From positions 5,283 to 19,250 of the forward strand of contig CAJTPP010000042.1 in NCBI GenBank assembly GCA_910578235.1: DNA of 13,968 nucleotides, read 5' to 3'. This document shows positions 1-6,577 of this stretch, in pieces. Source of the DNA: an uncultured Clostridia bacterium. Lineage in GTDB: Bacteria; Bacillota; Clostridia; UBA1381. The stretch's first letter is position 1; each line of letters opens with the position of its first letter. The position numbers and the translations under genes are program-made. The notes beneath the pieces were generated by a model. It did not search any database, had not been told where the DNA came from, and was given only the letters and a program-made list of their open reading frames with translations.

Positions 1-373
1 AGCGGTGTATGTACGCGTATGCCGCCGTTGCGGGACCTGATCCCCACAGGCTGAATATACCCATGGCAAAAGCGAGCTGCAAGAGCACCATTATGCTGCC
101 CTGAATTTGCTCTATGGTTATTTCACTGTCCAATTCGCTTATTGATGAAGCGACATTTGTGATAATATCTGTGCCGCTGAAAATAATACCCGCAAAAAAA
201 TACAAAATTGCGATCCAAATTATACTTGTTAGCGTATAAAGGCAGTTAGCGCTTATTATTTTTGAAAACTTACGTATTAAAATATCAAAGAACAGGAAAA
301 GACCTTTCTTCTTCGGTTCGTTTTTATCAACGCCCTTGCCGGGCTTATCGTATCCTCCGCCAAATATTCCCAT
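1..373 (-). CDS. YesL/DUF624-like membrane protein, N-terminal part (runs off left edge)
   Basis: The first 124 residues are visible; the gene continues beyond position 1. The start is the ATG at 373-371, preceded on the minus strand by AAAGGAG about 11 nt upstream. A Gly/Lys-rich cytoplasmic head (residues 1-35, starting MGIFGGGYDKPGK) is followed by a hydrophobic segment at about 43-65, an outward-looking polar stretch at 66-92, and a second hydrophobic segment at about 94-112. The latter runs into GPATAAYAYIHR, which resembles the conserved GPAxAG/A segment after TM2 of YesL-type (DUF624) proteins. Members are small multipass membrane proteins of unknown biochemistry, often found near carbohydrate ABC transporters in Firmicutes. 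It is divergent from the ECF sigma gene and may share the symmetric promoter at 502-535. Family assignment rests on the N-terminal half only and is from memory of the family, so it is moderately sure; the reading frame itself is convincing. Confidence 0.72.
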   Translation of the reverse strand, partial: MGIFGGGYDKPGKGVDKNEPKKKGLFLFFDILIRKFSKIISANCLYTLTSIIWIAILYFFAGIIFSGTDIITNVASSISELDSEITIEQIQGSIMVLLQLAFAMGIFSLWGSGPATAAYAYIHR

Positions 374-416
374 AACTATATATTGCTCCTTTCATGATAA
401 AGACTGAAAGAAAATC

Positions 417-457
417 GCCGTGTTATTTTGCTTTTTCTAAAAAACAACAGATACGGC
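417..457 (-). other. Leader hairpin in the 5' UTR of the YesL-like gene
   Basis: On the minus strand, arms GCCG and CGGC enclose a 9-bp stem, TGTTGTTTT with AAAATAACA, around an 11-nt loop, with a 4-nt bulge on the 5' side. As minus-strand RNA every pair of the 9-bp stem forms (one is G-U). As plus-strand RNA the same position is an A-C mismatch, so the structure fits transcription leftward. It lies between the predicted leftward start site (about 497) and the start codon at 373. Function unknown; it could simply stabilise the mRNA. Confidence 0.35.
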
Positions 458-501
458 AGTTTTTGTCCAGACTCAACATTTTTAAATTTTTTATATGAGT
501 A

Positions 502-535
502 ATATTGTAACATATTTTTCTTTGTGTTACAATAT
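502..535. promoter_or_regulatory. Symmetric bidirectional SigA-type promoter on an 11-bp inverted repeat
   Basis: Arms ATATTGTAACA (502-512) and TGTTACAATAT (525-535) are perfect inverted repeats separated by 12 nt. Rightward, TTGTAA (505-510), a 17-nt spacer and an extended -10, TGT-TACAAT (525-533), form a SigA promoter with predicted start near 540, for the sigma factor operon. Leftward, the same elements read identically: -35 at 532-527, 17-nt spacer, -10 at 509-504, start near 497, for the YesL-like gene. The -35 of each direction overlaps the -10 of the other. The symmetry is seen directly; the promoter function is inferred. A two-half-site operator is an alternative reading and could coexist. 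Confidence 0.6.
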
Positions 536-580
536 CTAAAGAATTTATCTTTTCAGAATTTTCAAAAAAATAAAAATATT

Positions 581-609
581 TGCAACCTTTTAACCTGTTT
601 AAAGGTATT
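581..609 (+). promoter_or_regulatory. Candidate ECF-sigma (autoregulatory) promoter with overlapping dyad
   Basis: TGCAACCTTTT at 581-591 resembles the AAC-containing -35 of Firmicute ECF promoters. GGTATT at 604-609 follows after 17 nt in the place of the -10. Transcription would begin around 615, just before the SD of the sigma gene (619-626), giving a very short leader. Embedded is an imperfect 22-nt dyad centred at 595.5: outer arms ACCTTT (585-590) and AAAGGT (601-606), one T-T mismatch, inner arms AAC and GTT. ECF sigma factors commonly drive their own operons, which is the reason for the call. The -10 lacks the CGT core typical of SigW-type promoters, so this is tentative. Confidence 0.35.
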
Positions 610-631
610 ATAAGTGAAGGGAGGGGGACTT

Positions 632-1123
632 ATGGCAGAGGAAAGGTCGCGTACGGACGTTTCATCTGATGCTGTTATACGTAAATATTTTAATATGGTA
701 TACCGTCTCGCCCTCTCGCATACAGGCAATATAAGCTTTGCGGAGGATGTCACACAGGACGTATTTTTAAAATTTATCCAAAAGAAGGATAATTTTGAAA
801 CAGACGAGCATATAAAAGCCTGGCTTATAAGAGTTACAATAAACCGTTCGAGAAGTGTTTTTAAAACGTCATGGTTTGTAAAAACCGTTCCTCTCGAACA
901 GGAACTCATCTTTGAAACCCCCGAAAAAAGCGATGTATACTTCGCTGTGCAGTCCCTTCCTTCCAAATACCGCACGGTGATACATTTGTTTTACTATGAG
1001 GATATGAGTGTAAACGATATAGCCGAATGTCTCTCAATAAAAGAGAATACTGTGAAATCACAGCTTCACAGAGGCAGAGAAATGCTCAGGGACAAGCTGA
1101 AAGGAGGTTATGACTTTGTTTAG
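632..1123 (+). CDS. ECF-family RNA polymerase sigma factor
   Basis: Alternative sigma factor of 163 residues, the usual size for the ECF group with only regions 2 and 4. Region 2 spans about residues 14-75, including the helix with SFAEDVTQDVFLKF that contacts core and the -10. Region 4 spans about 105-157, with SLPSKYRTVIHLFYYEDMS and the helix-turn-helix DIAECLSIKENTVKSQLHRG that reads the -35. I chose the ATG at 632 because GGAGGGGG at 619-626 lies just upstream. An in-frame GTG at 614 would place that SD inside the gene and add a Gly-rich, unconserved extension. It overlaps the next gene, which looks like its anti-sigma factor, so the pair is probably made in a coupled way and the sigma held inactive at the membrane until an envelope signal arrives. 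The regulon is unknown; its own operon is the first candidate. Confidence 0.93.
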   Translation: MAEERSRTDVSSDAVIRKYFNMVYRLALSHTGNISFAEDVTQDVFLKFIQKKDNFETDEHIKAWLIRVTINRSRSVFKTSWFVKTVPLEQELIFETPEKSDVYFAVQSLPSKYRTVIHLFYYEDMSVNDIAECLSIKENTVKSQLHRGREMLRDKLKGGYDFV

Positions 1124-2177
1124 AAAATATTATAAAGAAGCTAATGATGACATAAAAGCAAGTGAAAAATTTTTAAACAGCGTCATAGAAAACGCTCATA
1201 AACAGCAAGCTTTCTCACCTGTAAAAAAATACCGCCGATATGCCGCTTCATTAGCGGCAGCAGCAATAATAGTATCAGGAGCGGTTATATCAATGCCGCT
1301 TCTGTCCGACAAACAGTCTGACGGCGTAATTACAGATGAAACTGTGACAGTAACGGCATGTCCCCGGACAGATAAAACTGATACTAAACAGACAAACGAA
1401 GATAACGAAAATATGTCAGCGCCCGATGATGGTAACACCAATGTGCCGCCCGCGTCTTACGAGAGTACAAGTAAACATTCATATAATAATTATTCTGCTT
1501 CAAAGCCTTCAATTGCGGAAAATGCGCGGCTTACACCTGCAAAAGCCGATACTCCCACGCAGAAAGCAAATGGTACGGACGAAATACAGGCAAAGCAGAT
1601 TAAAGATACAGACAATGGCAGTATAGAAGATGCGGCGGCACAAAATAATGTAACAGAGAGTACTGTTACAGCAAACGGAGTTTCACAGGAACATAATACA
1701 GAGGACAGCGGCACGTCAGATGTTACGGGAAATAACCACACAGCAGAGACCGGCGGTGCGGCCGCAGAAAAAAAGGCTCTTGTGCAAATTGTGGAGGATA
1801 CAGCTGAAAGCGATCCGGAAACCGCGCAAAAGTCACCAAATAACGCGTCACTTTACTCATCACCTGTTGCTGACAGCGCGGAGGATATAGCCAATGCGGA
1901 AAAAGTCGATATAGGCACATTCTATGACAGTGATGTGCCTGTGCCGCGGGGATATCGCTGCGAAAGAGCCGCATGGAACGGCTATACGTTCACATCAGAG
2001 GACGGAGCTGTGATAATTGTTGAAATCAGTTATGGCGGCGAGGACAGCGAACCTTATTACAGCGTAAACGGCGATAATATTTACGCGTCCTTCTGCTCTC
2101 ACAATATGAGCGTGACAGTCAGCGCGTCAGGCGCGGATATCAGCGTTGTTGAAGAAATCGTTAATTCGTTAAGATGA
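1116..2177 (+). CDS. Single-pass membrane anti-sigma-like protein with long extracytoplasmic linker
   Basis: Probable partner of the sigma factor just upstream. AAAGGAGGT at 1100-1108 sits only 2 nt before the ATG at 1110 but 8 nt before the in-frame TTG at 1116, so I prefer TTG (353 residues; 8-nt overlap with the sigma gene). The ATG version would be 355 residues. Layout, in ATG numbering: a short charged cytoplasmic head (1-44, Lys/Asn/Asp rich, without the HxxxCxxC zinc anti-sigma motif), one transmembrane helix (about 45-65, Ala/Ile rich), a ~200-residue Thr/Ser/Asn/Asp/Ala-rich low-complexity linker (66-265), and a compact C-terminal domain (266-355) with VPVPRGYRCERAAWNGYTF and a final helix ending in VVEEIVNSLR. 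The C-terminal domain resembles the small DUF4367-like sensor domains at the end of clostridial anti-sigma proteins, but I cannot confirm the family. Function is inferred from position and topology. Confidence 0.72.
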   Translation: MFRKYYKEANDDIKASEKFLNSVIENAHKQQAFSPVKKYRRYAASLAAAAIIVSGAVISMPLLSDKQSDGVITDETVTVTACPRTDKTDTKQTNEDNENMSAPDDGNTNVPPASYESTSKHSYNNYSASKPSIAENARLTPAKADTPTQKANGTDEIQAKQIKDTDNGSIEDAAAQNNVTESTVTANGVSQEHNTEDSGTSDVTGNNHTAETGGAAAEKKALVQIVEDTAESDPETAQKSPNNASLYSSPVADSAEDIANAEKVDIGTFYDSDVPVPRGYRCERAAWNGYTFTSEDGAVIIVEISYGGEDSEPYYSVNGDNIYASFCSHNMSVTVSASGADISVVEEIVNSLR

Positions 2178-2190
2178 AAGGACTGGTAAG

Positions 2191-4359
2191 ATGAAAAAGA
2201 GAATATTAGCAATAACCGCCGCAGCGACAGTATTTTCAACAGTATTTTCAGCGTATGCGGCCTCGCCGGCCGATACGCTGTCGGAAAAAGGGATTATAGA
2301 GGGCTATGAAGACGGACAGCTTCATCTGGAAAGCACTTTAACGCGCGCCGAGTTTACAAAAATGTTTGCGGAAGCATTTTTGAAGGATACTGCCGAAATT
2401 GAAATTAATTTTACTGATGTTCCAAAAAACTACTGGGGAAAAAAATATATTGCAAAAGCCGTAAGAGCGAGTGTCATAAGCGGATTTGAAGACGGCACGT
2501 TCAGACCGGAGGAAAAGGTGACATACGAGCAGGCCGTGACAATGCTTGTGAGTTATTTGAAAAAAGCAGATTTGCTATTTACACCCGACGCATATCCCGA
2601 GGGATACGCCGCTGAGGCTATTGATATGGGTATAGCGGACAGCGTTGCCGCGCTTATCGGCGATGTTATCACACGCGGCGACGCGGTATATCTGATCGAT
2701 AATACGATAAATTATCAGGAAAACAAAAAAAACGACGAGGAATACCAAGAAACTCTCTGGAACGGGACAATGTATTCGTCAGGCGGCAGCGGCAAAGGCG
2801 CGGGAGGAGGCAGTGCAAATCTCTCAATGGGGACAGGGGGGATGATAGCAGCTCCTACGGTTGAAGCAGCAGGCGGATTGTTGCAGGAAACAAGCGACAG
2901 TGCGCCCATACCCGTATACAACTACGGCTACGGCTGGTTTAATACAGAAGAATACACCTCCGAGGATGAGAACGTATTTAAAAACGTTAAAATCTCTCCC
3001 CTGTCCACTTTCTCGATTGACACAGATACCGCCTCGTACAGCAATCTCAGAAGATATGTGCTTAATTTGGGAATGCTTGCTCCTAACGGCGCTATACGCA
3101 CCGAAGAACTGATTAACTACTTTGATTATGATAATCCGCTTCCGACTGACGGCACACCCTTCTCTGTCTCCGCCGAAACGGCTCAGTGTCCGTGGAACAG
3201 TGAGCATCTTCTGACAAAAATAGCGGTTCAGGGTGATGAGCTGACTGAAAAACAGCCGTCAAATCTTGTATTTCTGCTTGATGTTTCAGGTTCAATGTAT
3301 ACTATAGAAAAGCTTCCTCTTGTGAAAAAATCATTAAAACTGCTTCTGAACGAGCTTGATGAAAATGACAAAGTATCTATTGTGACATACGCTTCGGGCA
3401 CAGGAGTTGCTCTTGAAAGTACGCCGATTTCTCAAAAAGACAAAATTATTGAAGCTCTTGACGCTCTGACAGCCGGCGGAGGCACAAGCGGCGCGGCGGG
3501 GATTGACCTTGCTTACGCGCAGGCTGAAAAATCATTTATTGAAGGTAATAACCGTATAATTCTATGTACAGACGGCGATTTCAATATAGGACAGTCCTCT
3601 ACAGGAGAGCTTGAGAAGCTTATCACTGAAAAGCGTGATAAGGGTATTTTCCTGACAGTGCTCGGATTTGGTATGGGTAATTACAAAGACAACCGTATGG
3701 AGACGCTTGCTGACAAGGGTAACGGCAATTATGCGTATATTGATAACGAGCGGGAAGCAAAGCGGATATTTGTGGACGAAATGCCAAAAACACTGTTCAC
3801 GATAGCGAAAGACGTCAAAATACAGACGGAGTTTAATCCTGACACAGTAAAGGAATACCGTCTTATCGGCTATGAAAATCGCGTAATGAACAACGATGAT
3901 TTTGAAAACGACAAAAAAGACGCCGGCGAATTGGGAAGCGGCGCGTCTGTGACGGCGTTTTATGAAATAGTTCCCGCGGACGGCAGCGATACCGCTCCTC
4001 TTAAATATCAGACATCTGTAACAACTGATAATTTTGACGAGCTTATGACTGTAAAGATACGATATAAAGAACCTGACGGCACGGAAAGCAAACTGATTGA
4101 AATGCCTGTAAACAATGACATAACAGGCACACCAAGCACAGACTTTAATTTTGCCGCCTCGCTCGCGGAGCTGAGTATGATTTTAAATAATTCAGAATAT
4201 AAAGGGACAGCCGATATAGAAAGTGTTCTGTCTCTTGCCAAAGACGGAATAGGCGAAGATAAGTTTGGTTTCAGGACAGAGCTTCTGCACATTGTTGACT
4301 TAATCAAATATATTCAGGAACATTCTGACATATCGGCAGATTTTCAAATCAGCTATTGA
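2191..4359 (+). CDS. Secreted SLH-anchored von Willebrand A (YfbK-type) protein
   Basis: 722-residue exported protein. Signal peptide 1-24 (cleavage probably after AYA). Next come SLH repeats, which bind secondary cell-wall polymer: SLH1 about 26-65 (GIIEGYEDGQLHLESTLTRA), SLH2 about 73-122 (FTDVPKNYWG, SGFEDGTFRPEEKV), and a degenerate SLH3 to about 172. A Gly/Ser-rich linker (197-230) leads to the YfbK-type N-terminal region (about 262-345), then the vWA domain (about 355-530) with a complete MIDAS: DVSGS at 364-368, Thr432 in GGTSG, and Asp461 in CTDGD. The C-terminal part (about 540-722) matches the DUF3520-like tail of YfbK proteins. vWA domains bind protein partners through a divalent metal; no enzyme activity is implied. 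The start is set by GAAAGGA (2176-2182) 8 nt upstream, whose first bases overlap the preceding stop. It lies 13 nt after the anti-sigma gene, so it is cotranscribed. The target at the cell surface is unknown. Confidence 0.9.
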   Translation: MKKRILAITAAATVFSTVFSAYAASPADTLSEKGIIEGYEDGQLHLESTLTRAEFTKMFAEAFLKDTAEIEINFTDVPKNYWGKKYIAKAVRASVISGFEDGTFRPEEKVTYEQAVTMLVSYLKKADLLFTPDAYPEGYAAEAIDMGIADSVAALIGDVITRGDAVYLIDNTINYQENKKNDEEYQETLWNGTMYSSGGSGKGAGGGSANLSMGTGGMIAAPTVEAAGGLLQETSDSAPIPVYNYGYGWFNTEEYTSEDENVFKNVKISPLSTFSIDTDTASYSNLRRYVLNLGMLAPNGAIRTEELINYFDYDNPLPTDGTPFSVSAETAQCPWNSEHLLTKIAVQGDELTEKQPSNLVFLLDVSGSMYTIEKLPLVKKSLKLLLNELDENDKVSIVTYASGTGVALESTPISQKDKIIEALDALTAGGGTSGAAGIDLAYAQAEKSFIEGNNRIILCTDGDFNIGQSSTGELEKLITEKRDKGIFLTVLGFGMGNYKDNRMETLADKGNGNYAYIDNEREAKRIFVDEMPKTLFTIAKDVKIQTEFNPDTVKEYRLIGYENRVMNNDDFENDKKDAGELGSGASVTAFYEIVPADGSDTAPLKYQTSVTTDNFDELMTVKIRYKEPDGTESKLIEMPVNNDITGTPSTDFNFAASLAELSMILNNSEYKGTADIESVLSLAKDGIGEDKFGFRTELLHIVDLIKYIQEHSDISADFQISY

Positions 4360-4384
4360 AATTACTCTAAATTCGTGTTATAAT
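4356..4384 (+). promoter_or_regulatory. SigA promoter for the stalk-domain gene, overlapping the vWA stop codon
   Basis: TTGAAA at 4356-4361 and TATAAT at 4379-4384 are separated by exactly 17 nt, one mismatch from consensus overall. The -35 contains the TGA stop codon (4357-4359) of the vWA gene. Predicted start is near 4391, giving a leader of about 25 nt with GGAGG at 4402-4406. The stalk gene can therefore be expressed independently of the sigma operon, although no terminator precedes it and readthrough is likely. Confidence 0.75.
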
Positions 4385-4415
4385 GCAATTAATACGAATA
4401 TGGAGGTAGGTACAT

Positions 4416-4865
4416 ATGAATAAAAAAATAATTGCTATGTCTCTCGCCGCAGTATCCGCGGTATCTATTTTCACAGCGGCGCTGGCGGACGATACAATAA
4501 AGGTTCTTGTGAATAATAATCAGGTTAAATTTGCGGAGCTTGATCCGTTTATCGAAAATGAGCGCACACTTGTTCCTATGCGCGAAATATTTGAGGCACT
4601 CGGCGCGGAAGTCGCATGGGACGGCGAAACAAAAACTATTGTTTCATATGATCCTGTAAGCGATGTCAGCATAACAATGCAGATCGGCGCAAATCAAATG
4701 TTTGTGGGAGAAAAAGCGGTTACGCTTGATGTGCCCGCAAAAATTGAAGGATCGTCAACGGTTGTTCCTATAAGAGCGATTGCCGAGGGTATGAACAGTG
4801 ATGTTAAATGGGATAACGATACGCGCACAGTAACGGTTGAAAAGGAAATCAGCGCAAAACAATAA
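4416..4865 (+). CDS. Small secreted stalk-domain (copper amine oxidase N-terminal-like) protein
   Basis: 149 residues: a signal peptide (1-24, cleavage likely after ALA) followed by essentially one copper-amine-oxidase N-terminal-like (stalk, PF07833-type) domain. The domain has two internal repeats: RTLVPMREIFEALGAEVAWD (about 50-69) with TKTI, and STVVPIRAIAEGMNSDVKWD (about 114-133) with TRTV. The family name is historical; these domains are not oxidases, and in Clostridia they occur as accessory or wall-associated modules on many secreted proteins. Here nothing else is attached, so the protein is a free single-domain version with a short Lys/Gln tail. Start ATG with GGAGG 9 nt upstream. 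It has its own promoter and is followed by a strong terminator. Function unknown; location next to the SLH-vWA protein suggests a cell-surface role. Confidence 0.88.
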   Translation: MNKKIIAMSLAAVSAVSIFTAALADDTIKVLVNNNQVKFAELDPFIENERTLVPMREIFEALGAEVAWDGETKTIVSYDPVSDVSITMQIGANQMFVGEKAVTLDVPAKIEGSSTVVPIRAIAEGMNSDVKWDNDTRTVTVEKEISAKQ

Positions 4866-4883
4866 CTTGAAAAGTAATGAACA

Positions 4884-4914
4884 AAAAAACGGCAGTATAT
4901 AATCTGCCGTTTTT
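4884..4914. terminator. Bidirectional intrinsic terminator
   Basis: CGGCAG (4890-4895) and CTGCCG (4904-4909) form the GC core with an 8-nt loop. Flanking A and T runs extend the stem and supply a U-tract in either direction (TTTTTGTTTTT rightward, a run of seven T leftward). It lies between convergent genes and would serve both the stalk-domain gene and the MATE gene. Confidence 0.88.
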
Positions 4915-4947
4915 GTTTTTATAATATATGTGCATACTGTTAGCACA

Positions 4948-6285
4948 TTACACAAGTTTTTTTGTTTTCCATTTTCCCGAATAGTAGCGGATTAAAGGCA
5001 CGGTCGCTCCGGCTGCCCATGCGAGTGGCGTGGCAATCCATATCCCTGTTGAACCGAAATAATTAACAAGAATATACGCGAACACTATTCTTCCAACAAG
5101 CTCTGTCACTCCCGATACTGCGGATGTGTTTACATCTCCCGCGCCGCGCAGCAAATTTAAGTAGCTGCGCATAACCGCGGCTACAATATATGCCACGCAT
5201 ACAACCATCAGATACTTGCTTCCTATACTGATTGCTTCAAAAGCCTCATTTTTATCCAGAAATAAGCCGAGCAGCTGATTACGAAATATAAGAATAACAA
5301 GCGCGAGAAACGCGCATATGCCTGTCAGTGAAATAAGCGTCTGATAAAGTCCTTTTTTCATTCTTTCAATATTACCCGCGCCCATGTTCTGTCCGGCAAA
5401 TACCGACAGCGCCGTACCGATTGAAATAATCGGAGCTATTGCAATTGAATCAATCTTTGTAGCGGCCGTATACCCCGCCATTGTCATAGCTCCAAAGGAA
5501 TTTACAAGCCGCTGTACACTCATTGTTCCAAAAGTGATGAGACAGCTTTCCAGCGCGGCCGGAACACCTGTCTGAAATATTCTTCTGACAGACTGTCTTG
5601 AAGTCCGAAAAGTTATTCCTCCGAGATTAAGCTGCTCGCGGTACCTTATAATATGCACAACACAAAATACCGCGCTTACAGTTTGAGCTATTACTGTCGC
5701 GGCGGCGGCTCCGGCTACGCCTGTTTTGAATACTACAACAAAAAGCAGGTCTAATCCCACGTTGATAAGAGAAGATATTATCAGCGCGTAAAGCGGCGTC
5801 CGACTGTCTCCGAGATTACGCAGTATGGCCCCCGCCGAGTTATACATTGCGGTACAAATAGTAAACGCAAAAATTATATGAACATATCTTACCGCCTCGT
5901 CAACAACGTCTTTCGGCGTGCTCAGAAGCAAAAGTATCGGCCGCGCGAAAACAATACCGGCAAGAGAAGTTACAACAGAAAGAATTGCCACTATGTACAC
6001 AAGACCCGTAACTGTTTTTCTCATTTCACTGTAATTTCTTGATCCGAAGCATTGTGAAATGATAATTCCAGCGCCGTTTGTCAGTCCCATCATAAGACAT
6101 ATCATAACGGAAATAATTGTGCCTGTAGAACCTACGGCGGCAAGGGACTGTGCGCCGACAAATTTGCCGACTACCGCCGCGTCCACAAAATTATATACCT
6201 GCTGAAATATATTGCCTATAAGCATAGGCACGGAAAAAGATAATATTAGTTTAAGAGGATTGCCCCTCGTCATATCGTAAAACAC
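4948..6285 (-). CDS. MATE-family multidrug/cation antiporter-type exporter
   Basis: 445-residue multipass membrane protein of normal length for the MATE family (12 membrane helices, two similar halves). The first half opens with MTRGNPLKLILSFSVPMLIGN and the hallmark QQVYNFVDAAVVGKFVGAQSLAAVGS. The second half repeats this pattern around GVPAALESCLITFGTMSVQRLVNSFGA. MATE proteins export organic cations and drugs in exchange for Na+ or H+; the substrate cannot be read from the sequence. The start is a GTG at 6285-6283, chosen because AAGGAG (6300-6295) lies 9 nt upstream; the in-frame ATG at 6273 has no suitable SD. It is a single-gene transcript with its own promoter, convergent with block 2. 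In this neighbourhood a lipid or glycan-precursor flippase role is conceivable, but the sequence looks like the common clostridial MATE type, so I do not favour it. Confidence 0.93.
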   Translation of the reverse strand: MFYDMTRGNPLKLILSFSVPMLIGNIFQQVYNFVDAAVVGKFVGAQSLAAVGSTGTIISVMICLMMGLTNGAGIIISQCFGSRNYSEMRKTVTGLVYIVAILSVVTSLAGIVFARPILLLLSTPKDVVDEAVRYVHIIFAFTICTAMYNSAGAILRNLGDSRTPLYALIISSLINVGLDLLFVVVFKTGVAGAAAATVIAQTVSAVFCVVHIIRYREQLNLGGITFRTSRQSVRRIFQTGVPAALESCLITFGTMSVQRLVNSFGAMTMAGYTAATKIDSIAIAPIISIGTALSVFAGQNMGAGNIERMKKGLYQTLISLTGICAFLALVILIFRNQLLGLFLDKNEAFEAISIGSKYLMVVCVAYIVAAVMRSYLNLLRGAGDVNTSAVSGVTELVGRIVFAYILVNYFGSTGIWIATPLAWAAGATVPLIRYYSGKWKTKKLV

Positions 6286-6335
6286 TATAAATTTCTCCTT
6301 TTGCTTTTAACTTTAACATTTATTGCATAGAGGTT

Positions 6336-6363
6336 ATTATAGCACATTATCATATAATGTCAA
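6336..6363 (-). promoter_or_regulatory. Near-consensus SigA promoter for the MATE gene
   Basis: On the minus strand, TTGACA (6363-6358), a 16-nt spacer, and TATAAT (6341-6336) preceded by TG plus one base (extended -10). All twelve hexamer bases match consensus. Predicted start is near 6329, giving a leader of about 44 nt before the GTG start. This suggests strong constitutive expression unless a repressor acts on it. Confidence 0.8.
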
Positions 6364-6577
6364 TTGAAATTTTGAATTTTTACAAATTAATTTTTCGCGG
6401 ATATCAAAAACACTTTCCTAATATAAAGAACACCGTTTTCCTAATTGTTTTCGCCATTATAAATTAAGTTGTATTATAAACCAATAGATGTTACACTATC
6501 CGTAATTGTGATACTCGATAAGCTTTCATCAACATTTGTAAAAGAACGCCATAAGCTGACAACTTAAAATATCGCTA
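6364..6577. other. Intergenic stretch between divergent MATE and ychF promoters
   Basis: About 214 bp of AT-rich sequence upstream of both divergent promoters. I find no ORF, tRNA or convincing hairpin in it. The only pattern seen is a direct repeat of TTTCCTAAT at 6414-6422 and 6437-6445, 23 bp apart (about two helical turns), and a single TGTTACA (6489-6495) like the arm of the repeat at 525-535. Either could be an upstream regulator site; neither is strong evidence. Confidence 0.4.

Noticed and set aside
502..535. Inverted repeat read as an intrinsic terminator.
   Set aside because: The stem is AT-rich with a 12-nt loop and no following T-run in either direction, and it lies between divergent genes where no transcript should end.
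614..631. In-frame GTG extension of the ECF sigma gene (MKGGGL).
   Set aside because: The extension consists of translated Shine-Dalgarno sequence (GGAGGGGG); the ATG at 632 has correct spacing and matches the family's N-terminus.
2760..2880. Gly/Ser-rich segment of the vWA gene and overlapping minus-strand frames as separate genes or repeats.
   Set aside because: It is a flexible linker within a continuous, well-supported frame; the antisense frames have no SD and encode no recognisable protein.
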